Of a DNA stretch of 64,000 nt, positions 8,482-16,799 are shown piece after piece. The first letter of the stretch is position 1, and each line of letters begins with the position of its first letter. The translations under genes and the position numbers were made by a program. Origin of the DNA: CAVQLX01 sp963811605 (lineage in GTDB: Bacteria > Desulfobacterota > Binatia > DP-6); contig CAWESA010000012.1 in the NCBI GenBank assembly GCA_963811605.1, positions 62,001 through 126,000 on the forward strand. The letters run 5' to 3'. The notes below the pieces were generated by a model that did not search any database, was not told the origin of the DNA, and was given only the letters and a program-made list of their open reading frames with translations.

Positions 8482-10956
8482 GTGAAGGGGCAATGGATGC
8501 TGGCGATCGTGAGCGTCGCCGCGCTGCTCGCCGGTCCGGCCGGACGCGCACAGACTCCCCCGGCTCCCGACGAGCCCGCGCCCGCGCCCGAGTCCGAGCG
8601 CCCGCTCGGCGACGACGAGGCCATGGTCCTCAACTTCGAGCGCGCCGACATCCGTGAGGTGATCCATAGCCTCGCGACCGCCCTCGGCATCAGCTACACC
8701 CTCGACCCCCGCATCGAAGGCCAGGTGACCATCCGCACCACCGGCAAGATCTCGCGCCGCGAGCTCTTCCCGCTGTTCAACCAGATCCTGCGCCAGAACG
8801 GCATCGCCGCCGTCCAGACGGGCGACGTCTACCAGATTCTTCCCGTGGCCGAGGCCAAGACCCGCGCCATCATTCCGCGTGGCGCGGCGGCAAGCTCGGC
8901 CCGGCGCGACGACGACTTCGTCATCGAGATCTTCCAGGTCCGGCACGTCGTCGCCGACGAGATGGCGAACATCCTGCAGCCGTTCGTCACGCCGGGCGGC
9001 GACGTGCTGTCGTATCCGCGCGCCAACGCCGTCGTCGTGACCGACCTCGAATCCAACGTCCAGCGGCTGCGGCAGCTCGCGGCCACGTTCGACATCGATG
9101 GCTTTCGCAACCTGCACGCCCGCGTCTTCAAGATGCGCGAGGGCGATCCGGAGGAGCTGGCCAACGAGCTCCTGACGTTGCTGCAGCCGTACGGCGTGAC
9201 GGCGACGGGCGAGGGCGAGGGCGGCGTCTTCATGGTGCCGCTCCAGCGCCTGAACGCCATCGTCGTGTTCGCCATCGATCCGGCGGCGTTCACCGAGATC
9301 GAGCGCTGGCTGATGATGCTCGACATCCCCCCCGACAAGGGCGCCGGCCGCCAGACCTTCGTCTACAACGTGGAGAACGCGAAGGCGGCCGACCTGGCCG
9401 CCGTGCTGAACGAGCTGTTCGGCGGCGGCGAAGGTGGCGGCGGCGGTCCGGGTCGCGGCCCGACGGGTCAGCCGGGCGGCGTCGGCCTGTTCGGCGCCGG
9501 CGGCGCGGCGGGAAGCCGGGCGCCGGGCGCCGGCATCGGGGGCGTCGGGGGCGGTCGCGGGCAGACCGGCCGCCGCGGCGGACTCGGCGGCGGGGCGACG
9601 GGCGGCACGCTCGGAGGGACGACGAACCAGTTCGGGGCGGGTGGTGGCGGGATCGGCGGCACGAGCGGCTCGTCGCTCGGCGGCGGCGCGGGAGGACTGG
9701 GCGGGGCGCAGACCGGCGGCCGCAGCGGCTCCCGGCGCGGCGGCCTCGGCGGTACGGCAGGCGGTGTCGGCCAGCCGGGCCAGGCTGGGCAGGCGGGCGG
9801 CGGCGTCGCGGGCGTCTCGCTGCCTGGCGGGCCGCCGCCTCCGCCGGGTCCGGCCGGGACGAGCCAGGGACCGCTGCCCGTCTTCCGTCAGGAGGTGCGC
9901 ATCGTGGCGGACGAGGTGACCAACTCGCTCGTCATCCTCGCCACCAAGCGCGACTACCAGCTGATCCTCGACGTCGTCCGCAAGGTGGACGTGGTGCCGC
10001 GCCAGGTCGTGCTCGAGGTCATGATCGCGGAGGTCCTGCTCACCAAGGATCTGAAGTTCGGCATCGCGTACGCCTTCTCGTCGGGGGCCCTGAACGGCGC
10101 CATCCCCACGGGAGCGACCGATACCAGCATCTTCACCAACCGCGGGACGGGGACGACTCCGGGAACGGCGGCCCTCGGCGGCCTGCTCGGGACCGCGGCG
10201 CGTACCCCGGCGGCCGGCGCATTCGCCGTCATCACCGACCGCAGCAACTTCAACATCTTCATCAACGCGCTGCAGACCGCGACGCGCATGAAGATGCTGT
10301 CGGCGCCGCACATCATCGCCGCCGACAACCGCGAGGCCCACATCCTGGTCGGCCAGTCGGTCCCCATCCTGACCTCGACATCCACCTTCCTGCAGAGCAG
10401 CGGGATCGCACCCACGACGGCGAACACGGTGCAGTACCGCGACGTCGGCAAGATCCTCACCGTGCTCCCGCAGGTGAACTCGAAGGGGCTGGTGAACCTC
10501 CAGATCCGCCAGGAGGTGAGCTCCGTGTCCCAGCAGGCATTCGGGGCCACCAACTCGCCGTCGTTCCTCACCCGCGAGGCCGAGACGACGCTGGTCGTGC
10601 AGGACGGGGCGACGGTGATCATCGGCGGCATCATCGACGATGCCATCAACACCACGCGCAGCGGCGTGCCCTACCTCATGGACGTCCCGGTGCTGGGACG
10701 CCTGTTCCGGAACGACGACGATGCGACCGACCGCACGGAGCTGCTCATCACCATCACGCCCTCCGTCATCCACAACAAGGAAGAGGCGCGCGAGGTCACC
10801 GACGACTTCACCTCGCGCATCGACGGCCTCGCCGAGCTGCGCCGTGCCATGGAGAGCCGGCGGCAGCGCGGTCGCGGCCGCGCCCAGATCATCCAGCCGG
10901 AAGGCTTCCGGGATGCGCCGCCGATGAGTGACGTGGAGGCCCCGGCTGTCCGGTGA
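8482..10956 (+). CDS. gspD: Type II secretion outer-membrane secretin GspD
   Basis: The secretin forms the outer-membrane channel. GTG 8482 is preferred because GGGGAGGAGGA precedes it and the product then begins with a clean signal peptide (KGQWMLAIVSVAALLAGPAGRA|Q). Upstream starts would prefix 18 acidic residues. The 824-residue protein has N0 (LNFERADIREVIHSLATALG), N1 and N2 domains, then a glycine-rich insert of about 150 residues (about 314-466), N3, and a C-terminal secretin domain with VPVLGRLFR and ELLITITP. The insert makes it longer than the usual ~650-700 residues. It is the last gene of the operon. Confidence 0.96.
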   Translation: MKGQWMLAIVSVAALLAGPAGRAQTPPAPDEPAPAPESERPLGDDEAMVLNFERADIREVIHSLATALGISYTLDPRIEGQVTIRTTGKISRRELFPLFNQILRQNGIAAVQTGDVYQILPVAEAKTRAIIPRGAAASSARRDDDFVIEIFQVRHVVADEMANILQPFVTPGGDVLSYPRANAVVVTDLESNVQRLRQLAATFDIDGFRNLHARVFKMREGDPEELANELLTLLQPYGVTATGEGEGGVFMVPLQRLNAIVVFAIDPAAFTEIERWLMMLDIPPDKGAGRQTFVYNVENAKAADLAAVLNELFGGGEGGGGGPGRGPTGQPGGVGLFGAGGAAGSRAPGAGIGGVGGGRGQTGRRGGLGGGATGGTLGGTTNQFGAGGGGIGGTSGSSLGGGAGGLGGAQTGGRSGSRRGGLGGTAGGVGQPGQAGQAGGGVAGVSLPGGPPPPPGPAGTSQGPLPVFRQEVRIVADEVTNSLVILATKRDYQLILDVVRKVDVVPRQVVLEVMIAEVLLTKDLKFGIAYAFSSGALNGAIPTGATDTSIFTNRGTGTTPGTAALGGLLGTAARTPAAGAFAVITDRSNFNIFINALQTATRMKMLSAPHIIAADNREAHILVGQSVPILTSTSTFLQSSGIAPTTANTVQYRDVGKILTVLPQVNSKGLVNLQIRQEVSSVSQQAFGATNSPSFLTREAETTLVVQDGATVIIGGIIDDAINTTRSGVPYLMDVPVLGRLFRNDDDATDRTELLITITPSVIHNKEEAREVTDDFTSRIDGLAELRRAMESRRQRGRGRAQIIQPEGFRDAPPMSDVEAPAVR

Positions 10957-10971
10957 ACGAGGCGGTTCTGT

Positions 10972-11000
10972 TTGACGGTTTGCGCCAACTTCGCTAGGCA
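10972..11000 (+). promoter_or_regulatory. Promoter of the ferredoxin-fusion/rimI/pyrD operon
   Basis: TTGACG (10972-10977), 17-base spacer, TAGGCA (10995-11000), in the only gap between gspD and the next gene. The -10 resembles the TAGGAT and TAGGAC boxes seen at 29059 and 40390. Predicted leader is about 27 bases, with AGGGGG before ATG 11034. Confidence 0.45.
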
Positions 11001-11033
11001 TGCCGCCGGCACCGATCCAGGGGGTTCGCGTCG

Positions 11034-12434
11034 ATGGCGACGATGATCACCAGCGAGTGCATCAACTGCGGCGCATGCGAGCCGGAATGTCCCAATACGG
11101 CCATCTATCAGGGCGCCGTGGAGTGGCAGGCACCGGACGGTGCCATGCACCCTGCGCTGTCGAACGAGATCTTCTACATCGTCCCTGAGAAGTGCACCGA
11201 GTGTGTCGGATTCCACGACCACGAGGCGTGCGCGGCGGTGTGCCCGGTCGACTGTTGCGTGCCGAATCCCGACATCCCGGAGGCGCACGAGGCCCTTCTG
11301 GCGCGTGCCCGGGCGCTCCATCCCGAGGAGACCATCCCGGACGACGCCCCGTCGCGATTCAAGAAGGACGGTGTCGATGCGCCGGCCGCGGCGCCGGCCA
11401 GCGACGCAGCGGTGGCGCCCGCACCGGCCGCCGCGACCGCCCCGCCGGCCGCGGCGAAGCCGGCCGCCACGCGCGCGGCGGTGAGCTCGGGCAAGGTCGA
11501 GCGGGCGACCGTGCCGCCGCCTCCGCCACGCCCACCCAAGACCTTCGCCCACGAGCTCTCCGGGAATTACGAGCAGATCGTCACGGGCCTCGGCCCGCCG
11601 CGGCGGCGGCCGCCGTCGCGCGTCGCGGCGCTCCCCCTCGTCTTGCTCGCGGCCGGGCAGGGCCTCCTCGGCGCGCTTCCGGCGGCGGCCAAGCGACGCA
11701 TCGAGGAGGCGGTCGGCGACCGGCGCTTCTTCAACGCGGAGCTCGCGACGGCCGCCAACGTGTTCCTCGATCTGCTGCTCTACCCGCTGGTGTGCGCCGG
11801 GCTTGCGGTGGCGGCCGGGCGAGCCGGGCTGTTCACGCTCGGTATCAGCAAATGGGTGTCGCTGGGCGTGATCCTCGGATTCGTCGAGGCGGCGTGGCGG
11901 CTGCGCGAGAGCGTCTTCCGCGGCCGTCCGCTCGCCGACACGCCGCTGCGTGGCGCGGTCTACGGTCCACTGCTGCTGCCGCTGGGCGGCCTGATCACGG
12001 CGCTGGCCGGCCGGCGGGGCGCACGCAGCGGCGTTGGATTCGACGGCTTCCATGCCGGCAGCGAGCACTTCGACGACAAGCTCGAGCGGGCGCGGCGGTA
12101 CGGCGAGGTCTTTCGCCTCGAAGACCGCAGCGACGCCTACCTCTTCCGGCTCGAGTTCCCGCGCCAGGTTCCTCCCTCGTCACTCGGGGCGACCCTCGGA
12201 CTACCCGACCACATGCCCGACTACGACTACGACCTGGCGCTCGAGAACGGCACCTTCGTGGTTCACGCGCGCGTGGTCGACCCGCAGGTCCGGCGCATCA
12301 CCGGGGCGGCGCCGGCGTTCCCGTCCGAGTTCACCACCCGCGTGCCGCTCGCGGAGCCCGTCACCGGCTTCCGGCACCGCTACCGGGACAAGACCCTCGA
12401 CGTCGTGCTCCCGAAGGCGAGTGGCGGGGCCTGA
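11034..12434 (+). CDS. Fusion: 2[4Fe-4S] ferredoxin, membrane segments, alpha-crystallin-like domain
   Basis: Residues 1-75 form an Allochromatium/YfhL-type ferredoxin. Cys 9, 12, 15, 19 make the first cluster motif, and Cys 54, 57, 66, 70, with the long CTECVGFHDHEAC spacing, make the second. A Pro/Ala-rich linker follows (about 105-175), then three or four hydrophobic segments (about 198-320). The C-terminal ~110 residues read like an Hsp20/alpha-crystallin domain: AYLFRLEFP, ENGTFVVHARV, FTTRVPLAEPV, and the closing LDVVLPK. The function is unknown. It may be an electron-transfer or Fe-S-stress protein anchored in the membrane. It overlaps rimI by CTGA. The ferredoxin call is firm, the Hsp20-like call is moderate. 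Confidence 0.8.
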   Translation: MATMITSECINCGACEPECPNTAIYQGAVEWQAPDGAMHPALSNEIFYIVPEKCTECVGFHDHEACAAVCPVDCCVPNPDIPEAHEALLARARALHPEETIPDDAPSRFKKDGVDAPAAAPASDAAVAPAPAAATAPPAAAKPAATRAAVSSGKVERATVPPPPPRPPKTFAHELSGNYEQIVTGLGPPRRRPPSRVAALPLVLLAAGQGLLGALPAAAKRRIEEAVGDRRFFNAELATAANVFLDLLLYPLVCAGLAVAAGRAGLFTLGISKWVSLGVILGFVEAAWRLRESVFRGRPLADTPLRGAVYGPLLLPLGGLITALAGRRGARSGVGFDGFHAGSEHFDDKLERARRYGEVFRLEDRSDAYLFRLEFPRQVPPSSLGATLGLPDHMPDYDYDLALENGTFVVHARVVDPQVRRITGAAPAFPSEFTTRVPLAEPVTGFRHRYRDKTLDVVLPKASGGA

Positions 12435-12892
12435 CCGCGGTTGCCCTCCGGCCCATGCGCCGCGAGGATCTGCCCGCGGTGCTGGCGATCGAGCGACGGG
12501 CGTTCTCGCAGCCGTGGTCGCGTGCGTTCTTCGAGAAGGAGCTGGGCACGCCCTTCGCACGCCTCACGGTGGCGATGGAAGACTCGCCGGTGCGAGCCCA
12601 GCTGGTGGGCTACTCCTGCCGCTGGCGTGTCACCGACGAGGTCCATCTCCTGAACGTCGCCGTGCATCCGGGGCGGCGAGGCGGGGGGATCGGCCGCCTG
12701 CTCGTGGAGGCGGTGATCACGGAGGCGCGCAGCACGGCGGCCCGGACCATGTTCCTCGAGGTGCGCGCGGGCAACATCGCGGCCCGACGTCTCTACCGCC
12801 GTCTCGGGTTCCGCGATCTCGGCATGCGGCGTGGCTACTACGGCCCGGGACAGGACGCCATCGTGATGGAACTGCGGCTGGACGGCGCGTGA
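12431..12892 (+). CDS. rimI: Ribosomal-protein-S18-alanine N-acetyltransferase RimI (GNAT)
   Basis: A GNAT-fold acetyltransferase; RimI acetylates the N-terminal alanine of ribosomal protein S18. Motifs: ALRPMRREDLPAVLAIE (first strand and helix), FSQPWS, the acetyl-CoA loop HPGRRGGGIG, and a closing AARRLYRRLGFRDLGMRRGYY, which is characteristic of RimI rather than of generic GNATs. No ATG, GTG or TTG covers the first strand. ATG 12455 would delete it, so I place the start at CTG 12431, inside a CTGA overlap with the preceding gene (153 residues; E. coli RimI has 148). It overlaps pyrD by GTGA. Confidence 0.85.
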   Translation: MTAVALRPMRREDLPAVLAIERRAFSQPWSRAFFEKELGTPFARLTVAMEDSPVRAQLVGYSCRWRVTDEVHLLNVAVHPGRRGGGIGRLLVEAVITEARSTAARTMFLEVRAGNIAARRLYRRLGFRDLGMRRGYYGPGQDAIVMELRLDGA

Positions 12893-13809
12893 CCACTTCC
12901 GTTGACACCCGCGTCACCGTGGGGGGCGTGGAGCTACCCAATGCCGTGATCGCGGCCTCGGGGACCTTCGGCTACGGGCTCGAATTCGGCGGGCTGGTCG
13001 ACCTCGCCGAGGTGGGCGCCATCTCGGTGAAGGGGCTGTCGCTGGCTCCGTGCGCCGGCAAGCCGGCGCCGCGGCTGATCGAGAGCCCGGCGGGCATGCT
13101 GAACGCGATCGGGCTGCAGAACGTCGGCGTGGACGAGTTCCTGCGCCACCGCCTGCCGCAGCTGGTCGGGCTGGGGGCGCGCGTGGTGGCGAACTTCTGG
13201 GGCGACAGCGCGGACGAGTTCGCCGAGTGCGCCGCGCGCCTCGACGGGGCGCCCGGCGTGGTCGCCCTGGAGCTGAACGCGGCGAGCCCGAATCGTCCCG
13301 AATGGGGCGGCATCATCGCGTCCGACCCGGCGGCGCTCGCCGCCATCGTGCGCGTCGTGCGGGCGCGGGTTCGCCAGCCGCTGTGGGTGAAGCTGTCGCC
13401 GAACGTCGCCGACATCGCGGCCGTCGGCCGCGCTGTCGAAGGAGAGGGTGCCGACGCACTGTGCGCGATCAACACGCTGCGCGGCCTCGCCGTGGACATC
13501 GCCACCCGTCGTCCCCGCCTGCGCAGCGTGACCGGCGGTCTGTCGGGGCCGGCGATCAAGCCCGTCGCGCTGGCGATGGTGTGGGCGCTGGCACGGACCG
13601 TGCACATTCCCGTCGTCGGCATCGGGGGCATCCGCAGCGGCGAGGATGCGCTCGAGTTCCTGTGCTGCGGAGCACGCGCCGTGCAGGTCGGGACCGCGAC
13701 CTTCTCGGATCCATGCGCGCCAGTCCGGATCGCACGAGAGATGGCGGAGTGGTGCGGGCGTCACGGAGTGGCAGCCGTGACGGACATGGTGGGGACGCTC
13801 GCACCATGA
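12889..13809 (+). CDS. pyrD: Dihydroorotate dehydrogenase (class 1-like size, serine base)
   Basis: The FMN enzyme of pyrimidine synthesis that oxidises dihydroorotate to orotate. The 306-residue product lacks the N-terminal membrane helix of class 2 enzymes and looks like PyrD-B: ASGTFGYG, the Lys-containing strand GAISVKGLS, NAIGLQNVGVD, LWVKLSPN, VVGIGGIRSGEDALEF and the AVQVGTATF phosphate loop. In the catalytic loop NAASPN, residue 133 before Pro-Asn is Ser, where class 1B normally has Cys (SCPN). No pyrK electron-transfer subunit is adjacent. GTG 12889 overlaps the rimI stop. Confidence 0.9.
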   Translation: MTTSVDTRVTVGGVELPNAVIAASGTFGYGLEFGGLVDLAEVGAISVKGLSLAPCAGKPAPRLIESPAGMLNAIGLQNVGVDEFLRHRLPQLVGLGARVVANFWGDSADEFAECAARLDGAPGVVALELNAASPNRPEWGGIIASDPAALAAIVRVVRARVRQPLWVKLSPNVADIAAVGRAVEGEGADALCAINTLRGLAVDIATRRPRLRSVTGGLSGPAIKPVALAMVWALARTVHIPVVGIGGIRSGEDALEFLCCGARAVQVGTATFSDPCAPVRIAREMAEWCGRHGVAAVTDMVGTLAP

Positions 13810-13826
13810 GCGCCCCCACCATGGCG

Positions 13827-14276
13827 CTACTGGACGTCGATCTCCAGGTAGTCGGAGTCGGAATCGCCTCCGGCATCCTTCACTTCGAGGTCGGCGCGGT
13901 ACTTTCCGGCCTTGGCGTAGGTGTGCTTGGGATTCGCCTCGGCGGAATCGGGCGTGCCGTCGCCGAACTTCCAGACGTAGGTCAGCGGCGGCGTACCGCC
14001 CTCGATGTCGGCCTTGAACTGGATCGTGAGGGGTGCCTTGCCCTCGTCGGTGTCCGAATCGGCCCACGCCAGCAGCGGAGCGGCGAGGTCGTCGTCGTCG
14101 CCGGCCTTGGCGCCAGCCGCCGTGGAGGGCGGCGTGGTGGGCGCCGGGGCGGCGGGTGCGGCCGTGGTCGCCGTCGGCTTGGGTGTCTCAGTCGTCGTCG
14201 GGGCGCCCCCCCCACAGCCCGCGACGGCCAGGGTGACGAGCATGCCGAGCGAGGCTGAACAGCCGAGTATCCGCAT
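13827..14276 (-). CDS. PKD-domain lipoprotein
   Basis: A 149-residue lipoprotein. ATG 14276 gives MRILGCSASLGMLVTLAVAGC, with the lipobox VAGC and lipidated Cys21. A longer upstream frame has no signal and lacks the AGGAGGG ribosome-binding site that precedes this start. After a Thr/Pro/Ala-rich linker, residues about 78-149 form a PKD beta-sandwich with the hallmark WKFGDGTPDS...HTYAKAGKY. PKD domains mediate protein or polysaccharide contacts at the cell surface. It is convergent with pyrD and divergent from the metalloprotease gene. Confidence 0.88.
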   Translation of the reverse strand: MRILGCSASLGMLVTLAVAGCGGGAPTTTETPKPTATTAAPAAPAPTTPPSTAAGAKAGDDDDLAAPLLAWADSDTDEGKAPLTIQFKADIEGGTPPLTYVWKFGDGTPDSAEANPKHTYAKAGKYRADLEVKDAGGDSDSDYLEIDVQ

Positions 14277-14358
14277 CGTGTTCCCTCCTGGTCCCGATGT
14301 AAGCAAACGGGCGCGGATTCTCACAGACGCCCTCCGGACTGTCAACGTCCTCCATGGC

Positions 14359-15708
14359 GTGGTCGCACGCGCGGTGGGGCTCGCGCTCGTGCTGCTGTGC
14401 TGCGCGACGCCGGCGGCGCACGCGGTGCCCTCACGGGGCGACCTGCCGGTCCTGGTGATCCTGGCGGGGTTTCCCGACCGTCCGCTGGCGAACGACCGGG
14501 CGTACTTCGCGGGACTCATCGAGCGGCTGGTGGCGTATTACGGGGAGGTCTCGACGGGCCGCCTGCACATCGTGCCGCACATCGGAGGGCCGGTGGTGAC
14601 GCTGCCGGAGCAACGCGCGCGCTACGTGGGACGCCCGATCACGCTGGCGCGGGAAGCCGCGCAGGCGTTCGCCGCCGCGGCGACGGAGCCCGCCGACGTG
14701 CGCGCGTTGCACGACGCGCAGGGACTCATCGTGTTCTTCGCCGGCAGCGGCCGCGAGTCACACGTCGAGGGGGGCGACGACGGCGATCCGTGGTCGAACT
14801 ACTCCGGTCTCGATCCACCCATCGGCCAGATGCGCGACGTGTGCGTCATCGCGGAGGACGAGGTGCCGCCCTTCAGCCCGTTCGGCGTCCTGGCGCACGA
14901 GTTCGGTCATCTGCTCGGACTGCCCGAGCTGTACTCGCCGGGGGCGTCGGCGCACGAGGGCATCGGCGTCTGGGGGTTGATGGGGCAGGGGACGTGGCTC
15001 GGTCGCGGCGACCGTCCCCCGCACCCGGAAGCCTGGTCGAAGGCGAAGCTCGGCTGGATCGACGTCGAGACGATCGATCGCACGACGCCGCACGTGACGC
15101 TGCCGGCGGTGACGAGAGCCCCCCGCGCGATCCGGATCCCGGTCACGCCGGGCAACCCGCACGAGTACTACCTGCTGGAGAACCGCCTGCGCGAGGGCGC
15201 CGACGAGAAGCTGCCCGGCGACGGCCTGCTGATCTGGCACGTCGACGAGCGAGTGGGCGGCTTCCGGACGGCGCAGCGCGACCCGCGGCACAAGATGCTT
15301 CATCTCGTCGAGGCGGACGGCCGCGGTGATCTCGATCTCGGACACGCCGCCGGTGGCAATCGTGGTGACGCCGGCGATCCCTGGCGGGGTCCGCCCGCCT
15401 GGCGCCGCCACCTCGGCTCGCTGGCCGCGGCGCTGGGAGCGCTCGCCCTCGCCATGGCCGTGCTGCGCCTGGCGCGGCCCCGCGGGCTCTGGCCCCTGCT
15501 GCTCTTCGTGGCCTCCGGCGCGGCGTTGCTGGCGCTCGGCGCGGCCCTCCGGCACGGCCCGGTGTGCGGGCCCGAGACCCCCGGCATGGCGCCGTACGAC
15601 GGCGGCCCGTCGCGCGTGGTCATCCGCAACCTCTCGCCCTCCGGGCCCGAGATGCGATTCGACGTGCTGGTGGCGCCCGGCGCCCCGGCGTCAGGGAATG
15701 CAGGGTGA
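14359..15708 (+). CDS. M6-like secreted zinc metalloprotease with C-terminal membrane helices
   Basis: GTG 14359 gives a signal peptide (VARAVGLALVLLCCATPAAHA). Upstream starts would read through the divergent lipoprotein gene. The catalytic domain has the zinc motif HEFGHLLGLPELY (about residues 179-191) and the GVWGLMGQGTW turn typical of M6/immune-inhibitor-A-like proteases (family knowledge), then a lectin-like beta region (LLENRLREG...LLIWHVDE). Unlike most M6 enzymes, the 449-residue protein has two hydrophobic helices near the C terminus (about residues 355-378 and 382-400), so it may stay membrane-tethered. The substrate is unknown. Confidence 0.85.
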   Translation: MVARAVGLALVLLCCATPAAHAVPSRGDLPVLVILAGFPDRPLANDRAYFAGLIERLVAYYGEVSTGRLHIVPHIGGPVVTLPEQRARYVGRPITLAREAAQAFAAAATEPADVRALHDAQGLIVFFAGSGRESHVEGGDDGDPWSNYSGLDPPIGQMRDVCVIAEDEVPPFSPFGVLAHEFGHLLGLPELYSPGASAHEGIGVWGLMGQGTWLGRGDRPPHPEAWSKAKLGWIDVETIDRTTPHVTLPAVTRAPRAIRIPVTPGNPHEYYLLENRLREGADEKLPGDGLLIWHVDERVGGFRTAQRDPRHKMLHLVEADGRGDLDLGHAAGGNRGDAGDPWRGPPAWRRHLGSLAAALGALALAMAVLRLARPRGLWPLLLFVASGAALLALGAALRHGPVCGPETPGMAPYDGGPSRVVIRNLSPSGPEMRFDVLVAPGAPASGNAG

Positions 15709-15773
15709 GCGTCCCTGCGAGGCCGCGCTGGTGCCGCCGGGGTATGGGCGGCTAAGCTGACCGATCGGATCCG

Positions 15774-16799
15774 ATGCGCAAGCTCATCATCCAGATCCCG
15801 TGCTTCAACGAGGAGGCGACGCTCGGCGACACGCTGGCGGCGTTGCCCGCCAGCGTGCCGGGGATCGACGTCATCGAGACCCTCATCATCGACGACGGCT
15901 CGACCGACGCCACCGCCGACGTGGCGCGCCGGGCGGGGGCCACCTACCTGCTGCGCCTGCCGGTCCACGCCGGCCTCGCGCGCGCCTTCTCCGCCGGCCT
16001 GGATGCCGCGCTCAAGCTCGGCGCCGACGTGATCGTCAACACCGACGCCGACCACCAGTATCCCGGCTCGGAGATCCCGCGCCTGGTCCTGCCGATCCTC
16101 GCCGGACACGTGGATATCGTCATCGGAGACCGCGGCACGACGCAGTCGCGCCACTTCGGCGTCGTCAAGCGATTTCTCCAGGGCATGGGCAGCTGGGTCG
16201 TGCGCCGGCTCTCCGGCACCACCGTGCCGGACGCCACGAGCGGATTCCGGGCGTTCTCGCGCCGCGCCGCGCTGCGCATGAACGTCGTGACGAAGTTCAC
16301 CTACACGCTCGAGACGATCATCCAGGCGGGGAAGAAGCACATCCCGATCGGTCATTTCCCCATCTCGACGAACGCGCCCCGGCGGCCGTCGCGGCTGTTC
16401 GGCTCGATGGCGCTCTACGTGCGGCGGTCGCTCGCCACCATGGTGCGCATCTACGCGCTCTACGAGCCGCTCACCGTGTTCGTCGGCCTCGGCGCGCTCG
16501 CCGTCCTGCTCGGCGGCGTGATCGGCCTGCGCTTCGCCGTCGACTGGCTGTGGTTGGGTGGCCAGGGCCATGTGCAGAGCCTGATCCTGGCCTCCGTGCT
16601 CGTCATCGTCGGCTTCCAGACCATGTTGATCGGCCTGGTGGCCGACCTGATCGCGAGCAGCCGCTCCCTCACGGAGGATACCCTGCTCCGGGTGCGCGAG
16701 CTGGAGCTGCGCCTCGGCCGGGAGGCGGACGTCGAGCGGCTCCAGGGCGCGGCGCCGACGCCGCCGGCTCGCGCCGAGAGCGGCCGACAGGCGCGATGA
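15774..16799 (+). CDS. DPM1-type GT2 glycosyltransferase with two membrane helices
   Basis: A 341-residue family 2 glycosyltransferase similar to polyprenyl-phosphate sugar synthases. The GT-A fold shows PCFNEEATL, the DDGSTDAT nucleotide-binding motif and NTDADHQYP (DXD). The C terminus has two hydrophobic segments (about residues 228-250 and 266-290), as in GtrB/DPM1-like enzymes that load a sugar onto undecaprenyl phosphate. It is the first gene of a five-gene run (15774-20872) linked by ATGA/GTGA overlaps, so it probably provides a lipid-linked donor for the surface polysaccharide. Donor sugar not predictable. Confidence 0.9.
   Translation: MRKLIIQIPCFNEEATLGDTLAALPASVPGIDVIETLIIDDGSTDATADVARRAGATYLLRLPVHAGLARAFSAGLDAALKLGADVIVNTDADHQYPGSEIPRLVLPILAGHVDIVIGDRGTTQSRHFGVVKRFLQGMGSWVVRRLSGTTVPDATSGFRAFSRRAALRMNVVTKFTYTLETIIQAGKKHIPIGHFPISTNAPRRPSRLFGSMALYVRRSLATMVRIYALYEPLTVFVGLGALAVLLGGVIGLRFAVDWLWLGGQGHVQSLILASVLVIVGFQTMLIGLVADLIASSRSLTEDTLLRVRELELRLGREADVERLQGAAPTPPARAESGRQAR

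Noticed and set aside
7486..11001. 1171-codon open frame on the minus strand opposite gspC/gspD
   Set aside because: Arg/Gly/Asp-rich, no domain motif, and antisense to a well-supported operon; long shadow frames are expected at this G+C content.
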